Below are positions 1 through 8,179 of a stretch of 64,000 nt of DNA, piece by piece. The notes beneath the pieces were generated by a model that did no database searches, was not told the DNA's origin, and saw only the letters and a list, made by a program, of their open reading frames with translations. The DNA comes from Aegicerativicinus sediminis (lineage in GTDB: Bacteria; Bacteroidota; Bacteroidia; Flavobacteriales; Flavobacteriaceae), in NCBI RefSeq assembly GCF_015476115.1, contig NZ_CP064295.1, positions 1,606,001 to 1,670,000 on the forward strand. The letters run 5' to 3'. Every line of letters begins with the position of its first letter. Position 1 is the stretch's first letter. The position numbers were made by a program, and so were the translations under genes.

Positions 1-872
1 GTAGAAGTTAGACCATATGTGCCATGTTTTAAGGTGTAATCGTGGTAATTATAGTCGTGGACTTGCTCATCCTTTAGTTGAACCAATTCCCCGCCGTCAT
101 CAATTCTATAACCGGCCGACATATATTTTCTGTCTTCAACTGGTACATAATAACGAGTTTTGCTCATATTTAATGGGTCTAAAACATGTGTTCTCACATA
201 GTTGCCAAAAGATTCTCCAGAAAGACGTTCTACCAAAAGGGCTTGCACATTTACCGAGGGACCATATTCCCATTGGGTGCCTGGTTGAAAAAACAGAGGT
301 ATTTTCACCAATTCTTTTATCCATTCACTTAAGGTTATATTATTGTTTCCTAAATCTGCACTAGAGCGCAAAACGTTTAAAGGTTCAATATCACCTCCGT
401 TATAGAAACCTGCCGTATGTCGAGTAATATCCCTAACAGTAATTGGGTTTTTTAGAGGTTCAGTAATTATTTTCCCATAGTTATCAGTTCCTTTATAAAC
501 CTTTAATTCTTTTAGTTCAGGGATGTATTTGGCCACATCATCATCCAGTTTAAATTTACCTTGTTCAAACAACTTCATTAATGCAACCCCTGCAACCGGC
601 TTGGTCATAGAATAAATTTGTACAATGGTATTTCTTGCCATTGGGACTTCCTTCTCTTTGTCTGCGAATCCTACGGCCTTATAATAAACCTCCTTGCCAT
701 CTTCATAAATTAAGGCTGAAGTACCTGCCACCATCTTTTCTGAAACAAAAGAAAGCAAGGTAGAATCGATACGTCGCTTTGCTTCTGCATCAATAGTGGT
801 TTGTGCCTGTGCAATGTTTAATATTAAAAATCCAAACACAAAAGCGGAGAATTTAAAAGATCTTCTAATCAT
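1..872 (-). CDS. Serine hydrolase, beta-lactamase/EstB-like family (partial, 3' end outside window)
   Basis: The frame is open from an ATG at 872-870 to the left edge (290 codons, no stop), so the C-terminus is missing. The N-terminus is a signal peptide ending near AQAQ, so the protein is exported to the periplasm or beyond. The SxxK nucleophile motif of class C beta-lactamases and EstB-type esterases is visible as S-M-T-K at residues 88-91, and a later WEYGPS stretch fits the Tyr of the second motif. The third motif would lie beyond the edge. The family contains penicillin-binding-protein-like hydrolases, esterases and amidases, and the substrate cannot be told from sequence. It is divergent from the molybdenum hydroxylase operon. 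A second family member of different type lies at 50632-52122. Confidence 0.85.
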   Translation of the reverse strand, partial: MIRRSFKFSAFVFGFLILNIAQAQTTIDAEAKRRIDSTLLSFVSEKMVAGTSALIYEDGKEVYYKAVGFADKEKEVPMARNTIVQIYSMTKPVAGVALMKLFEQGKFKLDDDVAKYIPELKELKVYKGTDNYGKIITEPLKNPITVRDITRHTAGFYNGGDIEPLNVLRSSADLGNNNITLSEWIKELVKIPLFFQPGTQWEYGPSVNVQALLVERLSGESFGNYVRTHVLDPLNMSKTRYYVPVEDRKYMSAGYRIDDGGELVQLKDEQVHDYNYHDYTLKHGTYGLTS

Positions 873-1108
873 AATGACTGTTGAAATTGGAGTTATTGGT
901 CTAATTATCAAATAATAAGACGTTTAAAGGTAATAAAATGCCCGAAGTTTATTATTTACTTAGACGCTTTCTGTGTCAATTTATTTTAAATACAATTTAA
1001 TGCTGCCTGGGATCTGAAATCTTAAAACCTTTCAATTGTTTGATTTTTAACACAGATTATCGGATATTTATAAGAATACAATTAATCGATATTCTAATAA
1101 ATTTAATC

Positions 1109-1564
1109 ATGGCGGTTTTTAATTTAAATGTTAACGGTAAGACACAACAGGTTGATGTTGATCCGTCCACTCCAATGCTATGGGTTCTACGAGATAACTT
1201 GAATTTGGTTGGTACCAAGTATGGTTGCGGTATTGCGCAATGTGGCTCGTGTACAATTCACTTGGAAGGGGTTGCAGTAAGATCTTGTCAATTACCAGTT
1301 TCAGCTGTTGGGAATCAAAAAGTGACTACTATAGAAGGTCTTTCTGAGCATGCAGATCATCCAGTACAGAAAGCTTGGTTGGAGCATGATGTTCCGCAAT
1401 GCGGTTATTGCCAGGCAGGGCAAATAATGAGTGCAGCGGCCTTGCTTAAAAGCAATCCAAGTCCTACCGATTCAGATATAGAAGGCGCTATGAATGGCAA
1501 TATCTGTCGATGCGGAACCTATACCCGTATAAAAGCAGCGATAAAATCTGCAGCTAATTCTTAA
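1109..1564 (+). CDS. (2Fe-2S)-binding small subunit of a xanthine dehydrogenase-family molybdenum hydroxylase (IorA-like)
   Basis: This 151-aa protein carries two [2Fe-2S] clusters and passes electrons from the molybdenum site of the neighbouring large subunit. The plant-type ferredoxin cluster has Cys40, Cys45, Cys48 and Cys60. The C-terminal helical cluster has Cys98, Cys101, Cys133 and Cys135. Length and layout match the alpha subunit of isoquinoline 1-oxidoreductase-type enzymes. An upstream in-frame ATG at 1040 would add 23 residues rich in Ile and Asn that have no counterpart in the family, so I chose ATG 1109. The large subunit follows after 30 bp and XdhC and MocA-like maturation genes come next, so the four probably form one operon. 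No FAD subunit is present, which fits the two-subunit IorAB/aldehyde dehydrogenase type. The natural substrate is unknown. Confidence 0.9.
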   Translation: MAVFNLNVNGKTQQVDVDPSTPMLWVLRDNLNLVGTKYGCGIAQCGSCTIHLEGVAVRSCQLPVSAVGNQKVTTIEGLSEHADHPVQKAWLEHDVPQCGYCQAGQIMSAAALLKSNPSPTDSDIEGAMNGNICRCGTYTRIKAAIKSAANS

Positions 1565-1594
1565 TTAAAACCAACCTCTTTAAAAACTCAAAAA

Positions 1595-3925
1595 ATGGCA
1601 CTTATAAAAACAACTTTGGGAAGACGATCATTTATTAAAACATCGGCCCTAGCGGGAGGTGGATTAATGATAGGGTTTAGTTGGCTGGCATCTTGCGCGG
1701 AAGAAGCAGAAAAGAAAGAAATAGATGTTCTGGAAATGCCGAAGGAATGGTTCGAAATTAACGGTTTTATAAAGATTGGGGAAAATGGAGTTGTAACCAT
1801 TATGTCGACCAACCCAGAAATTGGACAGAATGTTAGAACTTCTATGCCTATGATAGTTGCGGAAGAATTGGATGTGGATTGGAAAAATGTAATTGTTGAA
1901 CAGGCTCCTTTAAATACTAAAGTTTACGATTGGAGTTGGGGGGCACAAATTGCCGGAGGCAGTCAGTCTATCCGTCAGGCATGGTTTGCACTTAGAAAAG
2001 CAGGTTTAGTGGGACGCCATTTATTAATGCAAGCGGCGGCCAATGCATGGCAGGTGCCAATGGAGGAATTAACAACTGAGGCTGGTACAATCCATCATAA
2101 AGGGAGCGGTAAATCTGCACATTATGGTGAAATGGCTTCTGCAGCAGCCCAATTGGAAGTTCCTACAGAATTTGAACATGCAACAAATGCCCAAGACCAA
2201 TTACAGAAACAAATTGAAGGCAAGGTTAAAAATGTTGCTGATTTTAAAATTATAGGTACTTCCCGAAAAAATGTTGATGGCAAGAAAATAGTAACTGGTC
2301 AACCATTGTTCGGATTAGATGTACAAAAGGAAGGAATGTTAATAGCCATGATGATACATCCTCCTGCTTTTGGAAAACGTTTTAAATCCATGAACGCTGA
2401 TTCGGTAAAATCGATGCCTGGTATTCGAGATGTATTTACTATTCAATCCTATCCAGAAGATATGATACGTGAATGGTCTGATGTGTCCATTTTCGATAAT
2501 TTAGTTGTTTTGGTAGGTGATTCAACTTGGCAAGTTTTACAGGCTAAAAATAGCCTTAAGGTTGAATGGGAAGATAGTCCAGTGGTTGCTCAAAAGTCAG
2601 GTAGTTTTGGCGGAGGTGAAACAATTCAGGAATATCCGGCCGGCTTGGAAAGCACTTCCGATCATTTAAAAGCAATGGAAGCAGAAGCCCTTAAACCAGG
2701 AAAGGTTGATCGTAAAGATGGTGATGTTGAAGCTGCCTTCAAAAATGCTGCTAAGATTCTCGAACGTACTTATACAGCTCCATTTCTGGCACATAATACG
2801 ATGGAACCTATGAACTTTTATGCAAATGTTCAAGGAGACCAGGTTGAATTGCTAGGCCCTATACAAACACCGGCTTCGGCACAGACTTCTGTGTCTAAGC
2901 GTTTAAATGTTCCTAAGGAAAATATTAGTGTTCAAATGACGCGAATGGGAGGTGGTTTTGGTAGACGTCTATATGGTAATTTTGTGGTGGAAGCCGCAGT
3001 AATTTCGCAGAAAATAGGAGCGCCAGTTAAATTGGTTTATACAAGAGAAGACGATATGACTTTTGGAACCTACCGTCCAACCTATCTTGCGACTTTCAAA
3101 GCTGGTTTAGATGATAATAATAACCTAATAGCATTAAAGGTAAAGGCTGGAGGTATTCCTGAAAGTCCTTTATTCGCAGATCGTTTCCCTGCAAGTGCGG
3201 TAGAAAATTATTTGGCAGAATCTTGGACTTTAGAATCAAATGTTACCACAGGTGCATGGCGAGCCCCAAGATCAAACTTTATGGCTGGTGCGGAACAATC
3301 CTTTTTGGATGAAGTTGCTGAATTAGCCGGGAAAGATCCGATTGATTTTAGGTTGGAATTATTGGATCGCGCCAAGAATAATCCTGTTGGTAATTGGAAT
3401 ATTGGTCATTACGATCCAGAACGTTATGCAGGTGTATTGAAGTTGGTTAAAGAAACCTCGGGTTGGTCTACAAATGATTCTGCCAGAAATAGAGGTGTAG
3501 CGGCATATTTCTGCCATAATTCTTATGTTGCCCAGGTAATGGACATAGAAATGAAAGAGGGTAAACCCGTTATCGAAAAAGTATATAATGCTGTAGATTG
3601 TGGAATAGTTGTTAATCCTATTGCTGCTACCAATATGGTTGAAGGTGGTTTAATTGACGGAATCGGACATGCAATGTATTCTGCAATGACTTTTAATAAT
3701 GGTGTACCAGAACAAAGTAATTTTGATAGGTATCGATTAATACGGCATTCGGAAGCACCAAAAGAAATAAAGGTCGATTTTGTCAAAAGTGATATAGACC
3801 CAACTGGACTTGGTGAACCACCATTGCCACCAGTTATTGGCGCGTTGGCCAACGCCATGTATAAGGCTACTGGAAGAAGGTATTATAATCAGCCTTTTAT
3901 TAGCGATCAAACATTTATTGGTTAA
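1595..3925 (+). CDS. Molybdopterin-binding large subunit, xanthine dehydrogenase family (IorB-like)
   Basis: This 776-aa catalytic subunit hydroxylates an aldehyde or N-heterocycle using a molybdenum-cytosine-dinucleotide cofactor. The N-terminus reads GRRSFIKTSALAGGG followed by a hydrophobic stretch and ...LASC, so it carries a twin-arginine signal and possibly a lipobox. It would be folded with its cofactor in the cytoplasm and exported. Cofactor-binding motifs include GGGFGRR near residue 450, and the C-terminal GLGEPPLPP segment holds the conserved Glu of the active site. The length fits the single-chain IorB type. The small subunit is encoded 30 bp upstream and lacks a Tat signal, which suggests hitch-hiker export of the complex. 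The substrate cannot be inferred beyond the family. Confidence 0.9.
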   Translation: MALIKTTLGRRSFIKTSALAGGGLMIGFSWLASCAEEAEKKEIDVLEMPKEWFEINGFIKIGENGVVTIMSTNPEIGQNVRTSMPMIVAEELDVDWKNVIVEQAPLNTKVYDWSWGAQIAGGSQSIRQAWFALRKAGLVGRHLLMQAAANAWQVPMEELTTEAGTIHHKGSGKSAHYGEMASAAAQLEVPTEFEHATNAQDQLQKQIEGKVKNVADFKIIGTSRKNVDGKKIVTGQPLFGLDVQKEGMLIAMMIHPPAFGKRFKSMNADSVKSMPGIRDVFTIQSYPEDMIREWSDVSIFDNLVVLVGDSTWQVLQAKNSLKVEWEDSPVVAQKSGSFGGGETIQEYPAGLESTSDHLKAMEAEALKPGKVDRKDGDVEAAFKNAAKILERTYTAPFLAHNTMEPMNFYANVQGDQVELLGPIQTPASAQTSVSKRLNVPKENISVQMTRMGGGFGRRLYGNFVVEAAVISQKIGAPVKLVYTREDDMTFGTYRPTYLATFKAGLDDNNNLIALKVKAGGIPESPLFADRFPASAVENYLAESWTLESNVTTGAWRAPRSNFMAGAEQSFLDEVAELAGKDPIDFRLELLDRAKNNPVGNWNIGHYDPERYAGVLKLVKETSGWSTNDSARNRGVAAYFCHNSYVAQVMDIEMKEGKPVIEKVYNAVDCGIVVNPIAATNMVEGGLIDGIGHAMYSAMTFNNGVPEQSNFDRYRLIRHSEAPKEIKVDFVKSDIDPTGLGEPPLPPVIGALANAMYKATGRRYYNQPFISDQTFIG

Positions 3926-3957
3926 GTGTTCTATTTCCATTTTATGTTTGATGCCTA

Positions 3958-4974
3958 ATGACTCACGAGGTTAAACAACTTTTTGAACAGGTTTATCATT
4001 GGCAATCCTTAGGTGTTAAATCTGTTTTAGTAACTGTAGTTGCTTTAAATGGCTCTTCCTATAGACGTCCTGGAGTAAGGATGCTCCTTAATGACAGAGG
4101 TGATTCTGTTGGTGCTGTAAGTGGAGGCTGTGTAGAAAAGGAAGTTTTTCGTCAAGCACAATCTGTATTAGATTCTGGTAATCCAAAGATGATGACTTAT
4201 GATGGTCGTCTTCGCTTGGGATGTGAGGGTATTTTATACCTTTTGTTAGAGCGGATTGAAATATCAGAAGAGTTTTATTATAAATTTAAAGATGGTCTTT
4301 TAAAAAGATCCTCTTTCGAAATAGAGTCTTATTATTCTCTGGAAATTGGGGAAAACCCCTTACTTGGTTCCATATGTCATTTAAACGGTTCTAGTTACTC
4401 TTTATGTTCAAAAGGAACTATTAAAATTGATCCAGAATTAAATAGTTTCAGCCAAAAGTTCCCTCCTTTATTTCAATTGTACATTTTTGGAGCGGAGCAT
4501 GATGCAGTTCAAGTCTGTAAAGCTTCGGTATTGCTTGGATGGGAAGTTACAATTGTGGCAGATCCAGACGAGCAGAAGACAATAGATTTCTTTCCTGGTG
4601 CCTCAAAATTGATGACACCTCTAATAGAGGATTTTGATGTTTCTCATTTGGATGCCCAAACAGCAGTTATATTAATGACGCATAGCTTTAATAGGGATCT
4701 ACAATATCTTACTAGATTAATGGGCACTAATTTAGCTTACCTGGGTATGTTGGGTCCGATAACAAGAAGGGAACGGTTACTGTCCCTATTGATGGAATAC
4801 CAACCAAATACCCCTTTTGAATTTATAGAAAGTCTCCATGCTCCCGCGGGAATCAATATTGGGGCAGAAAGTGCCTCGGAAATAGCCGTTTCAATTATCT
4901 CGGAGATATTAAGTGTAATTAGACAACAAGATCCTATGCCATTAAGGGAAAAAACGGGTAAAATTCATGGGTAA
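3958..4974 (+). CDS. XdhC/CoxI family molybdenum hydroxylase maturation protein
   Basis: This 338-aa protein belongs to the XdhC/CoxF family, chaperones that receive, sulfurate and insert molybdenum cofactor into xanthine dehydrogenase-family enzymes. The N-terminal XdhC/CoxI domain has the characteristic SSYRRPGVRMLL and GAVSGGCVE segments (about residues 30-60). The C-terminal Rossmann domain starts at LYIFGAEHDAVQV (about residue 178). The stop lies 8 bp inside the next gene, so translation of the two is probably coupled. Its position directly after the two hydroxylase subunits supports a role in their maturation. The gene starts at an ATG 32 bp after the large-subunit stop. Confidence 0.88.
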   Translation: MTHEVKQLFEQVYHWQSLGVKSVLVTVVALNGSSYRRPGVRMLLNDRGDSVGAVSGGCVEKEVFRQAQSVLDSGNPKMMTYDGRLRLGCEGILYLLLERIEISEEFYYKFKDGLLKRSSFEIESYYSLEIGENPLLGSICHLNGSSYSLCSKGTIKIDPELNSFSQKFPPLFQLYIFGAEHDAVQVCKASVLLGWEVTIVADPDEQKTIDFFPGASKLMTPLIEDFDVSHLDAQTAVILMTHSFNRDLQYLTRLMGTNLAYLGMLGPITRRERLLSLLMEYQPNTPFEFIESLHAPAGINIGAESASEIAVSIISEILSVIRQQDPMPLREKTGKIHG

Positions 4975-5584
4975 AATTCCTGTAATTCTACTTGCAGCTG
5001 GGGCAAGCCGTAGAATGGGAAGATCGAAAGCTTTATTGCCGTGGGGTAATACCACTCTCATAAAACACCAGCTAGAAGTTCTAAGTTCCTTAAATGAAGA
5101 TATTATTGTTGTTTTGGGAGCCCATTCAGAAGAAATTTCACGAACACTTATTAATTTTCCAGTTCATATTTTGATAAATCCGGAATGGGAGCAAGGTATG
5201 GGAACATCTATCGCATATGCCCTCAAACATATTTCACAAAATATACCAGAAGCAACCGCAGTAATGATCTCTTTGGTCGACCAACCTTTAATTTCGGAAG
5301 CCCATTACCGCAATATTTATGACAAAATCAAAACAGGAATCTATAAAGCCATAATATCCAAATCTTCAAACGGATGGGAAGGAGTACCTGTAGTACTATC
5401 GAAAGATTATTTCTGCCAATTAATGACACTAAAAGGGGAGGAGGGCGCAAAAAAATTGATTAAAAGCAATAAAAAAGAGATTATTTCGGTGGATGCAGGG
5501 GATATGCTAGTAGATATGGATACCATTGATTCCTATCACAATCTCCATTATAGGTTTTTTGGGAATAAACCAAAATTGAATTAG
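4967..5584 (+). CDS. MocA-like molybdenum cofactor cytidylyltransferase (NTP transferase family)
   Basis: This 205-aa protein is a MobA-like nucleotidyltransferase. The nucleotide-binding signature LAAGASRRMGRSKALLPWG lies at residues 9-27, and the metal-binding region reads SLVDQPLIS. In this family MocA attaches CMP to molybdopterin and MobA attaches GMP. The context (XdhC overlapping by 8 bp, IorAB-type hydroxylase upstream) argues for the cytidylyl activity that these enzymes need. A separate MobA-type guanylyltransferase is encoded at 61003-61596, which supports a division of labour. The gene ends 22 bp before the convergent CAZyme operon. Substrate choice between CTP and GTP is inferred from context. 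Confidence 0.82.
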   Translation: MGKIPVILLAAGASRRMGRSKALLPWGNTTLIKHQLEVLSSLNEDIIVVLGAHSEEISRTLINFPVHILINPEWEQGMGTSIAYALKHISQNIPEATAVMISLVDQPLISEAHYRNIYDKIKTGIYKAIISKSSNGWEGVPVVLSKDYFCQLMTLKGEEGAKKLIKSNKKEIISVDAGDMLVDMDTIDSYHNLHYRFFGNKPKLN

Positions 5585-5606
5585 AAATTTTACCCAGATT
5601 AAGATA

Positions 5607-6800
5607 TTATTTTTCTAGAAGACTCCGGTATTTCATCAAGGCCTCAAGGAAATAATAATCAGCGTAGCTAAGTGGTACATTAACCTCTGATTCAGAAGGT
5701 AAATTGCCTACAGCATGTTTCAATAAAAACCCTCCATTTTCTATCGGTTTAGCCAAATATTCAGGACTCGATAGCGATGTTAGAATTTTAATGGCAACAT
5801 TTTTATAATTTACCGCATCTGCTCCATCAACCACTGAGCTTAAATCTAAAAGTGAAGAGGCCATTATGGCCGCTGCAGAACTATCTCTATAAGCATCTGG
5901 AATGTTAGGGGCATTAAAATCCCAATAAGGAATGCCATCTGTGGGAAAATTGGAATGATTCAAAAGGAAATTGGCTATTTTTTTGGCTTGGTTAAGGTAT
6001 TTTTTGTTCCCTGTTTTTTGATATGAACGAGTAAAACCGTATAAACCCCAAGCTTGTCCTCTTGACCAAGCTGATTCATCAAAAGCACCCTGTACCGTTT
6101 TTTTCTCTTTTATTTCTCCAGTTTCAGAATTGTAATTTACCAGATGGAAGGAGCTATTATCTTCTCTAAAATGATTTTTTATGGTAGTTTCAGCATGAGT
6201 GTCGGCAATATTTTTAAATGATGGATCACCACTGAATTCTGAAGCCCAATACAGTAATTCTAGATTCATCATATTGTCGATAATTACCTTAAAATCTGTA
6301 TCGATATTAGAGTCCCAAGATTTTATGCAGCCAATTTGAGGATTGAATCTAGTAGCTAATGATTTAGCGCTGTTCATCAATATAGATTCCCATTTCTCAC
6401 TTGGCTCAATTTCCATCAACTGTCCAAAACTGCAAAACATCATAAAACCCAAATCATGTGTTGAGGTGTTGAATTGTTCTTTTTCTAAATGGGTCATTTT
6501 GGTTTTGGCGGTATTCAATAAATCGTCATTTCTACTAAATTTATATAGGTATAGTAAGGATCCAGGATAAAAGCCACTGCACCACCAGCCCGAGCCAGAA
6601 GTTGCCAATATGTCGCCCTTTTCATAATAAGTTGTTGGGAATCGGTCTTCAGGCAGGTCTTTACCTATAAATTGATAACTTTTTACAGCGTTATCTAAGA
6701 TCGTGTCTATTTGATCAATTGATAATTTTTGACTGTGGGCTGTGAATGAGTAAAATAAAATGATACCCAAAAGGCTCAATCTAGAAGGCAAATTTTTCAT
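5607..6800 (-). CDS. GH88-family unsaturated glucuronyl hydrolase
   Basis: This 397-aa protein starts with a signal peptide (cleavage near AHSQ24) and then an (alpha/alpha)6-barrel. GH88 enzymes hydrate the 4,5-unsaturated uronic acid left at the non-reducing end by polysaccharide lyases. Family landmarks are WWCSGFYPG (residues 72-80), THDLGFMMFCSFG with candidate catalytic Asp116, IDNMMNLELLYWAS with candidate catalytic Asp175, and SRGQAWGLYG. It is the last gene of the minus-strand CAZyme operon, 2 bp after the BNR-4 gene. That pairing implies that an upstream lyase makes the unsaturated product. GH105 is the main alternative family, but the motifs look more like GH88. Confidence 0.88.
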   Translation of the reverse strand: MKNLPSRLSLLGIILFYSFTAHSQKLSIDQIDTILDNAVKSYQFIGKDLPEDRFPTTYYEKGDILATSGSGWWCSGFYPGSLLYLYKFSRNDDLLNTAKTKMTHLEKEQFNTSTHDLGFMMFCSFGQLMEIEPSEKWESILMNSAKSLATRFNPQIGCIKSWDSNIDTDFKVIIDNMMNLELLYWASEFSGDPSFKNIADTHAETTIKNHFREDNSSFHLVNYNSETGEIKEKKTVQGAFDESAWSRGQAWGLYGFTRSYQKTGNKKYLNQAKKIANFLLNHSNFPTDGIPYWDFNAPNIPDAYRDSSAAAIMASSLLDLSSVVDGADAVNYKNVAIKILTSLSSPEYLAKPIENGGFLLKHAVGNLPSESEVNVPLSYADYYFLEALMKYRSLLEK

Positions 6801-6802
6801 GG

Positions 6803-8122
6803 CTATTTAAGATTAGAAACTTCAATGATTTTTAGGGTGTCTTGAGGAATTTTTGCAACACCTTCTCCGTCTATTTGATTAACCCTTAAACCAAAAATAT
6901 GGAGTTTTTGCCGTTTTCGCCACAGAAACTCATCTATATTAGGTTCCCAATCGCCATAATTATAATTAGACAGTGATTTTAAGACCCAACTTTGACCAGC
7001 ATTTTTAGTTTGTAGTAATTCTATTTTATTTCCATGGTTGTCGTATCGTAGTAAAAGATACCATCTATTGCTATCATTTGCAGAAACTAAAATCTGTGGT
7101 CGGGAAATAGGGATTTTTTTTGTTCCGCCTCCACCCAATTGAAAATTATCAGAAATAAGCGGAATGTCTACTTTCTTCCATAACCCATTTTTAAGGTAGA
7201 TAATTTTGTATTGAACATTCTTGTTTTCTTCTCTCCAATAAGTTGCTATAAATGGGGTTTCATTATGATCGGCAACCATGGAAGTTTGGTTGATCAAAGA
7301 TGAGTTCGGAGGTATATTCCAAATGGAAGATAATGTTTTTTTGGTTATAGGTAAGGTTAAAGGATTGTTGTTGTAATCTTTCCATTCCTTGCCCCCGTCA
7401 TCTGAATAAATATAGTAAAGGTCATGGTTTGTTGACGCATCCCATGTTTCTCTCCAAACCCATGAGAGATGTATTCTGCCCGCATCACTAACATAAGATT
7501 GCCAATATGGATTTCGCAGACCCTCGCCATCAATTAAAAGTGATTGTGTTCTTTGCCAAATTTTTTCTTTTTTATTGAAGGAGTTCAACACTAATTGCCC
7601 ATTACCGGAAGCTCCATTGCGATATAAAAAAATAAGGTTTCCATTAGGCATTAATCTAAATTCGGGATAGGTAACCTTGTCTTCCAAATCACCAATCATC
7701 CGATCCAATCTTTCAAACTCTAAATTCATTGGAGAGCTGCTTATGGCATAGTTTAAAGCAGAATCATGATGATTCCATGCTAAATGTATATAGCCGTTTC
7801 CGTCTATTGCAAGACTAATGGAATTATGGGCGTCTTCGATATTTCCTTTGAATGGGGTTGAGACTGTAATCCATCCTCCATTGGGTAAATTGCGCTTTGC
7901 TAATATAAGTTGCCCCGAGTCGTTATAATAAGCAGTTATTTGGATATTGTCATTACTTACTATTGCAGCTTGTCTAAAGATTACTGTATTTACAGAATTG
8001 CCTGACCAAGCTTTTCCAATTGTTGTTTGTTGAATTTTCGGAGAGGCACATTCAAATAGAGTGACTGAAAAAATGAACATTCCCAACCAAGCTATTGATG
8101 ATAATTTAATTGGGAATGTCAC
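6803..8122 (-). CDS. BNR-4 repeat protein, possible PL24/PL25-type polysaccharide lyase
   Basis: This 439-aa protein has an N-terminal hydrophobic segment ending FECAS, a plausible lipoprotein signal. The rest looks like a seven-bladed propeller of the BNR-4 family. DAHNSISLAIDGNGYIHLAW followed by NHHDSALNYA (about residues 89-118) resembles the His-containing blade of ulvan lyases in PL24 and PL25, which belong to this fold. Later propeller strands read YIYSDDGGKEWKDY and TKNAGQSWVL. I infer a lyase that cleaves a uronic-acid polysaccharide because the next gene encodes an unsaturated glucuronyl hydrolase. Other BNR-4 proteins have no known activity, so the lyase call is moderate only. Confidence 0.65.
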   Translation of the reverse strand: MTFPIKLSSIAWLGMFIFSVTLFECASPKIQQTTIGKAWSGNSVNTVIFRQAAIVSNDNIQITAYYNDSGQLILAKRNLPNGGWITVSTPFKGNIEDAHNSISLAIDGNGYIHLAWNHHDSALNYAISSSPMNLEFERLDRMIGDLEDKVTYPEFRLMPNGNLIFLYRNGASGNGQLVLNSFNKKEKIWQRTQSLLIDGEGLRNPYWQSYVSDAGRIHLSWVWRETWDASTNHDLYYIYSDDGGKEWKDYNNNPLTLPITKKTLSSIWNIPPNSSLINQTSMVADHNETPFIATYWREENKNVQYKIIYLKNGLWKKVDIPLISDNFQLGGGGTKKIPISRPQILVSANDSNRWYLLLRYDNHGNKIELLQTKNAGQSWVLKSLSNYNYGDWEPNIDEFLWRKRQKLHIFGLRVNQIDGEGVAKIPQDTLKIIEVSNLK

Positions 8123-8179
8123 TGGCGATAATTATTTGATTAAAAATTTTGGTAATTGGTCTTTCTTTAAATAATTGTT

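Noticed and set aside
17-364. Plus-strand frame in the left edge region
   Set aside because: The minus-strand frame through the same bases encodes a serine hydrolase with signal peptide and SxxK motif. The plus frame has no recognisable features.
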